From the NCBI GenBank assembly GCA_044344145.1, contig JBIJDM010000039.1, positions 1 through 16,333 on the forward strand: a stretch of 16,333 nt of DNA, read 5' to 3'. A program made the translations under genes and the position numbers. Shown here in pieces: positions 1 through 5,905 of the stretch; the first letter of the stretch is position 1; each line of letters begins with the position of its first letter. The notes beneath the pieces were generated by a model. The model did no database searches. It had not been told where the DNA came from and saw only the letters and a program-made list of their open reading frames with translations. Source of the DNA: JBAXGE01 sp044344145 (lineage in GTDB: Bacteria > Planctomycetota > Phycisphaerae > WQYP01).

Positions 1-586
1 CTTTCTTGACCTTTTGGCCCACAAAGTTCACCAGCAATTTATCCAAGCGGCCTTTGATCCGCGCCGTGATAAACGCCCGGCGGGTTTCGTTGTAATCCAC
101 CGCTCCCACCGTGCGTATTTCCCGCGTCAGCAGGCGATATTCCACCGGGCTGGTCCCGATCCGGCCCATTTCAACTTTCAGCGGGGTCAGTTGCACCTGC
201 GCCAACACCCCTTCCGGTAAGGCCCCATGATTGGCGGTCTTGGGCCGTTTGGTTAAGGGCATGCCGCAAATCGGACATTTCCCCGGTTCGTCCCGGACAA
301 TATTGGGGTGCATCCCACAGTAATATTCACTCTCAGCGCTATGACTCACTTCCGCCACCTGCGTGGGCCGGGTCCAGCGATCATAATAATTCATGATCGT
401 TTCCCATTGCGCCGCCACCACCCCGACAATCACCATGAGCAGAATAAAACGCAGCCGCACGCCCAACACATCCACCACACTCCAGATTTTATGGCCCAGT
501 GTATTCTTGGTCGGGACTGGTTCCGTGGTTACAGCGGAATCCGTAGCCGGGGGTGTTACGGGAGTATTTTTTGTATGTTTGGCCAT
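1..586 (-). CDS. CusB-like RND efflux periplasmic adaptor with heavy-metal-binding domain (partial, 3' end outside window)
   Basis: This is the first about 195 residues of a membrane-fusion (HlyD/CusB-type) adaptor that would link an inner-membrane RND pump to an outer-membrane channel. It starts at the ATG ending at 586, behind a GAGG with a rather long 10-nt spacer, and runs off the left edge without a stop. A cytoplasmic tail (1-45) is followed by one membrane anchor (about 46-60). Next comes a Cys/His metal-binding motif at 88-111, with YYCGMHP then CPICGMPL (C90, H93, C104, C107), which is the heavy-metal-binding domain found on CusB-type adaptors. The adaptor core begins about residue 128 (the segment near 178-195, ARIKGRLDKLLVNFVGQKV, is typical). 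It follows the TolC-like gene by 21 bp, so it is co-transcribed. A CusA-like pump gene is expected just outside the window. Family is clear; the exact metal is not. Confidence 0.9.
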   Translation of the reverse strand, partial: MAKHTKNTPVTPPATDSAVTTEPVPTKNTLGHKIWSVVDVLGVRLRFILLMVIVGVVAAQWETIMNYYDRWTRPTQVAEVSHSAESEYYCGMHPNIVRDEPGKCPICGMPLTKRPKTANHGALPEGVLAQVQLTPLKVEMGRIGTSPVEYRLLTREIRTVGAVDYNETRRAFITARIKGRLDKLLVNFVGQKVKK

Positions 587-607
587 GATTTCATAACCTC
601 AATTGGT

Positions 608-2026
608 TCAGGGTAACGTGGTAGCAGGCAATGTGGCTGGCGCGGTGGCCGGTGCGGTACTGGGTGCCGTGGTGGGCATCGCCAACGTTTCCACATCCAC
701 GCCTGCCAGAGTTTCCAATTCCGCCAACCGTTGCTCGCGGGCGATCTGTGCTTCCACCAGCACACGTCGGACTTCCAGCAAGGTACGCTGGCTGTCAATT
801 AATTCAGCAAAGCCGATCGTGCCCCCACTATACGCCTGATACGAACTGGTCAGCACCTGCTTGGCTTTGGGATAAATCACCTCACGCAGCAAGGTAATCT
901 GCCGTTCATTGTTCCGCAGGGCATACAGCGTGGCCACAAACGTCGCGCCACGTTCCCGCCGTGTTTGGCGTAAAGCAGCCTCCGCGCCACGCACCATCGC
1001 TTCCGCTTCTTCAATCGAACCGCGAATCTTGGGTAAATTGGTCGGCAACGTCACCATCGAACCGAGCATCTGTGAGATGTTGCCCGAGATGGTCAACTGG
1101 GGACTGATATCGGGAATATAGGCCATCCGGGCCAGTTCCAGCGCATCACTACGGCCCGCCACATCATGGGCCAACCCGCCCAGTTCCGGATTGTTATCCA
1201 CGGCCACCGCGATCAATGCGGCATCGTCCACCGCCAGCGTGCGCGGCGTGGGCATGGCCTCCGGCGGTAACAGTGGCTCCGTACCCGCCCGGCCCAACCG
1301 GCCATTCAGCATGGCCCGCGTGGCCTGCATGGTACTGTTCATATTGGCCAGCTCATTGCAGGCCAACTCAAATTCTGTCTGGGCCTTGAGCAAATCCTGT
1401 TGCGGTCCGCCGGTCCGCACCCGCTGCTGGGCCGAATCCATCAACATCTTGAGTAGTTCGACCGACTCGGTCTGAATACGCACACGTTCCGCCAACCCGG
1501 CATATTCCAGCCAGGCCGTCAATACTTTCTGTTGTAGATCAAACTTGGCCACAGCGAAGCGCTGCCCCTTGGCCTGGGCGTCATGCAACGCCGCCCGCGC
1601 TGCGGCCCGCACCTTTTCCGGCCATTGCAGTGACATGGCGGGATCAAACCCCACTCCGAGCGTGCTGCGATCCCATGCCTTCATTTTTCCACCGGAGAAC
1701 AGATAGGAATAACTCAGGGTGATATTGGTATTGGGATACGACCCGGCGATCGTCACCCGGGTCACGGCGGCTTTCCAATCAAAATATGCGGTCTCCAGAT
1801 CGCCATTGGCCAGAAACGCATAATGCAGCAAATCCTGCCAGGTAGGCCGCTGGGCCAACTCCGGCAACTGGCGTTGTTCCAAAGTTGGTTCGTAATTCTT
1901 GCCCACCTCGTCCAACCGGGCACGTTCGGCCTCGGTTTCCTGTGGTGCCAAATTACACCCCACCACCAAAGTCACCACCGGGAGGGCCAGCCCAAGGAAA
2001 CGATATGCCACCGAGGAATAGTTCAT
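608..2026 (-). CDS. TolC/CusC-like outer-membrane efflux lipoprotein
   Basis: This is a 472-residue outer-membrane channel of the OEP/TolC family, predicted to form the exit duct of the RND efflux system encoded next to it. The chosen ATG gives a clear lipoprotein signal: a hydrophobic stretch ending in VVGC at about residue 24, then NLAPQE. An upstream in-frame ATG at 2104 would lie inside the preceding gene and destroys the signal peptide. AAAGAGA lies upstream as a weak ribosome site. The body is rich in long amphipathic helices with Ala/Glu/Arg/Gln, as in two tandem OEP repeats (about 70-255 and 265-445). The C-terminus ends in an odd low-complexity tail of repeated TAP, PAT and TLP units after residue about 450. 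It lies 14 nt after the anti-sigma gene stop, in one operon with the sigma, anti-sigma and adaptor genes. Metal efflux is inferred from the adaptor. Confidence 0.9.
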   Translation of the reverse strand: MNYSSVAYRFLGLALPVVTLVVGCNLAPQETEAERARLDEVGKNYEPTLEQRQLPELAQRPTWQDLLHYAFLANGDLETAYFDWKAAVTRVTIAGSYPNTNITLSYSYLFSGGKMKAWDRSTLGVGFDPAMSLQWPEKVRAAARAALHDAQAKGQRFAVAKFDLQQKVLTAWLEYAGLAERVRIQTESVELLKMLMDSAQQRVRTGGPQQDLLKAQTEFELACNELANMNSTMQATRAMLNGRLGRAGTEPLLPPEAMPTPRTLAVDDAALIAVAVDNNPELGGLAHDVAGRSDALELARMAYIPDISPQLTISGNISQMLGSMVTLPTNLPKIRGSIEEAEAMVRGAEAALRQTRRERGATFVATLYALRNNERQITLLREVIYPKAKQVLTSSYQAYSGGTIGFAELIDSQRTLLEVRRVLVEAQIAREQRLAELETLAGVDVETLAMPTTAPSTAPATAPATLPATTLP

Positions 2027-2040
2027 AGCTGTGATCTCTT

Positions 2041-2718
2041 TCAAAATTGCAGTTCTTGTGCGATATCCAACAACCGCTGGGCCGATACCGCCCCCATCAG
2101 GCACAGATACCGCCCTTGATGTTCCGTCATAACCATGCGTAAACCATTGACCTCATGCAGGTTATAGGTTCGTCCCTGCCGTTCAACCCGCTGGCCCACC
2201 GTACTGCGGAAATCCCGGGCATGCCCCACCACCAGCGTCAACGGCGTATCACCATCACGCAGCAGCAGGCAGGCAATTTTACGTTCCATAAAATCATGGA
2301 TGCAGCAGGCATGCAGTTGCGCTGCAGGCACCGCCGGTAGTGCGGGATTATTCTGCCAGTCCTGCGCCAAAATACGATTGGCTTCGGCAATGCTGGTAAT
2401 CGGTGTGGCCATCTGGCCCATATGACTGACATCCGCATGTAATTCCGCTAGTTTCAGCGGTGATGCCGATACCGGCGTATCCCCCAGGCTCATAATGATC
2501 AACCCCACCGCCACCACCACGACAATACTGGCCGCCAATGCCGTTACTGGCCGCCAAATCCTACGCCATGGCGAAGCCACCGGCGGCGTCACGCTGTCCG
2601 CCACCATTGTCCGCAAACGCTTTTCCAGACCCGCCGTATCCACCGGCAAGGTGCCCAAACGCGCCAACCGGGCCTGTATGGCCTCGTCGTTTGCTTCCGG
2701 TATGAGTTTGTCATTCAT
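2041..2718 (-). CDS. membrane-anchored anti-sigma factor-like protein with Cys/His-rich extracytoplasmic domain
   Basis: This 225-residue protein probably holds the ECF sigma factor encoded just upstream inactive until a periplasmic signal arrives. Its ATG overlaps the sigma stop codon (8-nt overlap, ATGAATGA) and has AGGAG 7 nt upstream, so translation is coupled. The N-terminal about 50 residues are cytoplasmic and helical and would bind sigma. One membrane span lies at about 57-77. The remainder is extracytoplasmic. No HxxxCxxC zinc anti-sigma signature is present at the N-terminus. The extracytoplasmic part has H94, H99, M100, M103, a H136-x-C138-C139-x-H141 cluster, C150 and C206, potential metal or redox ligands. 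Segments such as ERKIACLLLRDGDTPLTLVV resemble the beta-rich tail seen in other transmembrane anti-sigma proteins. The anti-sigma role is inferred mainly from position and topology. Confidence 0.75.
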   Translation of the reverse strand: MNDKLIPEANDEAIQARLARLGTLPVDTAGLEKRLRTMVADSVTPPVASPWRRIWRPVTALAASIVVVVAVGLIIMSLGDTPVSASPLKLAELHADVSHMGQMATPITSIAEANRILAQDWQNNPALPAVPAAQLHACCIHDFMERKIACLLLRDGDTPLTLVVGHARDFRSTVGQRVERQGRTYNLHEVNGLRMVMTEHQGRYLCLMGAVSAQRLLDIAQELQF

Positions 2719-3373
2719 GGCTCAACTCCTCATCCTGAATCCATCCGCGCTGTTGGGCCAGGGGATGTAACGCTTCCCGCAGCATACCGCGCCCGCGATG
2801 GGTGCGGCTCTTGACGGTGCCCTCGGGCACCTCCAGAATCGCCGCCGCCGTGGCCAAATCCAGTTGCTCAACATCCACCAGCAACAACGTCCAGCGAATT
2901 TCCTCGGGCAAGGCCTGCAAGGCCGCAATAATCTCCTGATCGCCAAACCGCTCCAGCAACTGCTGCGGGTGCGGCCAGGGCGGGGCAAACAGACCCGCTT
3001 CATCCATCGGCCGATCCGGCACATCCCGCTGCTCCACCGAAAACAGCGCGGCGTTATGCTTGTTCGCTCGGACCGCATCAATATGCGTCCGTCGCAGAAT
3101 CGTCAGCAACCACGCCTTGATGTCGGTACCCTCGGTGTAACGATCCATGAACCGCAGCGCCTTGATCATGGTCTCCTGCACCAAATCCTCGGCCTGCGGG
3201 CCGTTATGCGTCAGATAACCCGCCGTACGCAGCAACACCGCGAGCTGGGGCAAGGCCAGCCGCTGAAAGCGAGCGGCCTGCGCCGTCGTGAGGCGGAGTT
3301 CTATGTTCCGTTCCACCATACCAGAACGTTCCCAAGGGGTGAATTGGTTCAATTCATAACGCAGTGCAATCAT
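2711..3373 (-). CDS. ECF-subfamily RNA polymerase sigma factor
   Basis: This is a 220-residue sigma-70 family factor of the extracytoplasmic-function type. Region 2 spans about 38-105, with the conserved core AEDLVQETMIKALRF (61-75) and IKAWLLTILRRTHIDAVRAN. Region 4 spans about 150-205, with LPEEIRWTLLLVDVEQLDLATAAAIL and the helix-turn-helix EVPEGTVKSRTHRGRGMLREAL. Between them is a short linker. Two starts are possible: the ATG ending at 3373, which fits a promoter motif at 3412-3439, or the ATG ending at 3319, which still leaves region 2 intact. Longer in-frame extensions run antisense through the next gene and are rejected. It is the first gene of the operon and overlaps the anti-sigma gene. 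It probably directs transcription of its own operon and perhaps of the divergent metal-binding gene. Confidence 0.92.
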   Translation of the reverse strand: MIALRYELNQFTPWERSGMVERNIELRLTTAQAARFQRLALPQLAVLLRTAGYLTHNGPQAEDLVQETMIKALRFMDRYTEGTDIKAWLLTILRRTHIDAVRANKHNAALFSVEQRDVPDRPMDEAGLFAPPWPHPQQLLERFGDQEIIAALQALPEEIRWTLLLVDVEQLDLATAAAILEVPEGTVKSRTHRGRGMLREALHPLAQQRGWIQDEELSHE

Positions 3374-3411
3374 ATCCCCGCGTACGCAAATGTAAATACG
3401 CCCCCATACTT

Positions 3412-3439
3412 TGAACGTTTCTACCCCCGGGCTTCGTTC
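3412..3439. promoter_or_regulatory. inverted GAACG-N17-CGTTC motif, candidate bidirectional ECF promoter
   Basis: GAACG (3413-3417) and CGTTC (3435-3439) form an inverted repeat with a 17-nt spacer, so each strand reads a GAAC-type -35 followed about 17 nt later by a CGTT-type -10. This resembles the general ECF promoter shape (AAC in the -35, CGT/GTC in the -10). Rightward transcription would begin near 3445, before the gene at 3500. Leftward transcription would begin near 3405, before the sigma start at 3373. It could instead be a dimeric regulator operator. The assignment rests on pattern and position only. Confidence 0.45.
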
Positions 3440-3450
3440 TGAATATTGTC

Positions 3451-3469
3451 CGGGGCTGTTGTGGCCCCG
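3451..3469 (+). other. GC hairpin in leader of the exported YHS-like gene
   Basis: CGGGGC and GCCCCG pair as a perfect 6-bp stem with a 7-nt loop. It lies between the candidate promoter and the ribosome site at 3486-3492, so it would be in the 5' untranslated region. No T-run follows, so it is not a terminator. It could stabilise the message or be chance in a GC-rich genome. Confidence 0.3.
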
Positions 3470-3499
3470 CCATTGTGAATCAACCAGAGGAGTTATCGT

Positions 3500-3898
3500 A
3501 TGTTTGTTATCACCCGTAAACTGTTGCTGACCGCTGTGGCGGGCGCTGCCGTACTCACGCTGGGTCTGTCCGCGGTATCCGCCATGGACGCCCATCACGA
3601 TCATGGCGCCGCCACAAAACCCCAGGAAAAGCCTCAAATCACCCCGGAAATGATCGCCAGTTATCCGCTGGATACCTGCGTGGTCTCGGGCGAAAAGTTG
3701 GATAGCATGGGCAAACCCAACGACCTGCTTTACCAGCACCGTCTGGTCCGGCTTTGCTGCACGAGCTGCACCAAAACCTTTAACGCCAACCCGGACAAGT
3801 ACCTTAAGCTGATTGACGAAGCCGCGGCGAAAAAAGCCGCCAGCACCCAACCGGCCCCGGAAACGCCCAAGACTCCGCACAGCGGGCATATGCACTAA
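3500..3898 (+). CDS. exported YHS-like Cys/His-rich metal-binding protein
   Basis: This is a 132-residue exported protein. AGAGGAG sits 7 nt before the ATG. A signal peptide (1-28) ends at VSA before MDAHHDH. The mature N-terminus is His-rich (H32, H33, H35) and the C-terminus ends HSGHMH. The central part (about 53-105) resembles a YHS-type domain: YPLDTCVVSGEKL (C60), a GKP turn, then RLVRLCCTSCTKTF with C86, C87 and C90, and NPDKYLKLIDEA. YHS-type domains occur in heavy-metal transport proteins and metal-binding periplasmic proteins. It is divergent from the sigma/anti-sigma/efflux operon and shares its regulatory region, which suggests a periplasmic metal chaperone or sponge for the same pathway. 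A strong terminator follows. The exact ligand is unknown. Confidence 0.8.
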   Translation: MFVITRKLLLTAVAGAAVLTLGLSAVSAMDAHHDHGAATKPQEKPQITPEMIASYPLDTCVVSGEKLDSMGKPNDLLYQHRLVRLCCTSCTKTFNANPDKYLKLIDEAAAKKAASTQPAPETPKTPHSGHMH

Positions 3899-3916
3899 CG
3901 CGTGACCACGTGTTAG
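3895..3916. repeat. 22-bp near-perfect palindrome at the stop codon of the YHS-like gene
   Basis: CTAACGCGTG and CACGTGTTAG pair (one G-T wobble) around two central bases, and the palindrome contains the TAA stop at 3896-3898. As RNA the two-base loop is too tight unless the closing pair opens. As DNA it could be a binding site. It lies just before the terminator. Confidence 0.45.
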
Positions 3917-3924
3917 CCTTCTTT

Positions 3925-3969
3925 ATTCCCCGCATTCCGTTCCCCACGGAATGTGGGGAATGTGTTTTT
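3925..3969 (+). terminator. rho-independent terminator after the YHS-like gene
   Basis: A 16-bp stem (3925-3940 with 3946-3961, one G-T wobble) closes a TCCCC loop, and TGTG then TTTTT follows (T-run 3965-3969). It separates the metal locus from the GH10 genes and is the only convincing intrinsic terminator seen in the window. The T-run is short, but the stem is long. Confidence 0.88.
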
Positions 3970-3970
3970 A

Positions 3971-3999
3971 TTGAGCCAACCCCCTATCTCGATTATAAC
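3971..3999 (+). promoter_or_regulatory. sigma70-like promoter for the GH10 pair
   Basis: TTGAGC (3971-3976) and TATAAC (3994-3999) are separated by exactly 17 nt and lie directly after the terminator. Transcription would start near 4006, giving a leader of about 30 nt before the first GH10 start. Both boxes match the consensus at four or five of six positions. Confidence 0.6.
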
Positions 4000-4036
4000 T
4001 AGGTAGCTGCGATCACCGTCATTCACACGGAGTTCC

Positions 4037-5866
4037 ATGATGCGCTGTTTCCACGGGTTGCTTGTCGGGTTATGGTTGCTTTGCGTGTGTTTCCATACCA
4101 GCCCACGCGCGACCGCCGCGGACGCCACCACCCTGCCCGGCGGGGAAAGCCTCATTGCAGGATTGACCCACGCCTGGCTCACCGGCAAGGACAACTGGGG
4201 TAATATGTCTATGGTTACCGTAGACGGGACGCCTGTTCTACACGCCGAAACCACCAAAAGCCCAAAAGAACTCTGGGACCTGGCACTGATATTCAAAACC
4301 ACCGCGGCCGTCAAAAAGGGCGATGTGCTCTATGCTGAAATGACCGCACGCGGTTGGGGCGCCGGAGCGCCCGAAGCCTATACCGCCTTCATCTTCGAGA
4401 AGAGCACGGATAACTACGAGAAATCACAAACGATAAACCTCAGTTTGTCCCGGGAATGGCGCACCATCAAACTCCCGTTCGTCAGCATCGGGGATTATCC
4501 CGCCGGCGGGGCACAGGTCAATTTGCGTCTGGGGTATCTACCCCAGACCGTGGAGATCAAAGACCTGCGCTTGCTGAATTACGGCACCAAGGTCAAACCC
4601 GAAGCCCTGCCCCAGACCAGCTTTACCTACGAAGGGCGTGAACCCCAGGCCGCGTGGCGCGCCGCCGCGGAGACCCGCATTGAACAGCTCCGTAAGGGTG
4701 ATTTGGAAATACGCGTGGTAGATGCCACCGGCAAGCCGGTTCCGGGCGCCACCGTGACGGTAACCATGCTCCGTCATAGTTTCCGTTTTGGTTGTGCCGT
4801 TTCGGCCTCGAAAATAATGGGTAAAACCGCAGACGCCGAGCGCTATCGCAAAGAATTAACGCGGTTATACAACACCGCCGTGCCGGGTTTGGAATTGAAG
4901 TGGACCGCATGGGAAAATAACCCCACCCGCGCTGTGGATATGCTGGACTTCCTGCGGGCTCAAGGCCTCGATGTCCGTGGCCACAATCTGGTCTGGCCCA
5001 GTTTCCGCTTTACCTGGTATCTCCCTCCCCGCCTGAAAAAAGGCTACGAAGAACGCGTGGCCGATCCGAAGGTAGGCGAAGTCAACGCCAAAGCCTGGCT
5101 GCGGACTGAGGTATTAAACCATGTGCGTGATGAAGTCACCGCCTGCCAGGGGAAAGTGGTGGATTGGGATGTCATCAATGAAGCCATGGATAATGACGAC
5201 CTGATGAAAATCCTGGGGCCGGAGATTGTCGGCGCCTGTTTCAGCGCCGCCCGAAAGGCGGATCCCAAGGCCACACTGCTGCTTAATGAATACGATCTGG
5301 TTGAGGGTGGCGGCGCGCATGGCTCACGCCAACAACGGGTCTTGGGCTGGATCAGCGAAATCCGCAAAGCCGGCGGACCGATTGACGCGCTGGGTATCCA
5401 GTCCCATTTCGGCTACAACGTCACCGCACCCGTCAAAGTGCTGGAAATATTGGACCGTATCAGCCGCGAAGCCAAACTGCCGATTCAAATTACCGAGTTC
5501 GATGTGAACGTCACCGATGAACGTCTGCAAGCCGATTACACCCGGGACTTTCTCACCGCCGCATTCAGCAGTCCCGCCGTGACGGCCTTTACTATGTGGG
5601 GCTTTTGGGAAGGCGATCATTGGCTGCCCAATGCCGCCATGTATCGTAAAGACTGGACGCCGCGCCCGAGTCTGCAGGAATATGAAAACCTCGTTTTGAA
5701 ACGCTGGTGGACCAACACCATTGTCACCACCGATGCCACCGGCACCTGCCGCATCCGCGGCTTCCTCGGTGACTATCGCGTGCAAGTTAAAATCGGGGCA
5801 CGCAACGCGGAAGCCAAAACCGTCATCACCAAAGCGGGCACAGTTTTACCCATTGAACTAAAATAG
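4037..5866 (+). CDS. secreted GH10 family glycoside hydrolase (endo-beta-1,4-xylanase-like), copy A
   Basis: This 609-residue enzyme should cleave beta-1,4-linked xylan or a related polymer outside the cytoplasm. A signal peptide (1-28) is followed by a beta-sandwich, CBM4/9-like domain (about 35-183). A linker with KGDLEIRVVDATGKPVPGATV (220-240) leads to a GH10 barrel (about 245-545). A small beta-rich C-terminal domain (about 560-609) completes it. The acid/base Glu is E382 in WDVINEAMDN and the nucleophile is E487 in IQITEFDVN. Also kept are H316 and W320 in GHNLVW and Q455-x-H457 in GIQSHFGY. Two canonical features are changed: PGLELKW replaces the usual ENxxKW, and GHNLVWP lacks the following HSQ, so the substrate subsites may differ. 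Two ATGs (4037, 4040) are possible; GGAG at 4029-4032 favours 4040. It precedes a close paralogue by 39 bp in the same operon. Confidence 0.93.
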   Translation: MMRCFHGLLVGLWLLCVCFHTSPRATAADATTLPGGESLIAGLTHAWLTGKDNWGNMSMVTVDGTPVLHAETTKSPKELWDLALIFKTTAAVKKGDVLYAEMTARGWGAGAPEAYTAFIFEKSTDNYEKSQTINLSLSREWRTIKLPFVSIGDYPAGGAQVNLRLGYLPQTVEIKDLRLLNYGTKVKPEALPQTSFTYEGREPQAAWRAAAETRIEQLRKGDLEIRVVDATGKPVPGATVTVTMLRHSFRFGCAVSASKIMGKTADAERYRKELTRLYNTAVPGLELKWTAWENNPTRAVDMLDFLRAQGLDVRGHNLVWPSFRFTWYLPPRLKKGYEERVADPKVGEVNAKAWLRTEVLNHVRDEVTACQGKVVDWDVINEAMDNDDLMKILGPEIVGACFSAARKADPKATLLLNEYDLVEGGGAHGSRQQRVLGWISEIRKAGGPIDALGIQSHFGYNVTAPVKVLEILDRISREAKLPIQITEFDVNVTDERLQADYTRDFLTAAFSSPAVTAFTMWGFWEGDHWLPNAAMYRKDWTPRPSLQEYENLVLKRWWTNTIVTTDATGTCRIRGFLGDYRVQVKIGARNAEAKTVITKAGTVLPIELK

Positions 5867-5905
5867 TCTGTCGTTCCACTCGTTGACTTGTTGAGGAGGA
5901 TCTTG

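Noticed and set aside
2798..3442. Plus-strand open frame of 214 residues opposite the sigma gene
   Set aside because: It has no recognisable domain and a Gln/Arg/His-rich composition typical of antisense frames in this genome. The minus-strand frame encodes clear sigma regions 2 and 4.
3374..3895. N-terminal extension of the sigma factor by 174 residues
   Set aside because: It would run antisense through the whole YHS-like gene and the shared promoter region. Sigma homology begins only after residue about 30 of the shorter form.
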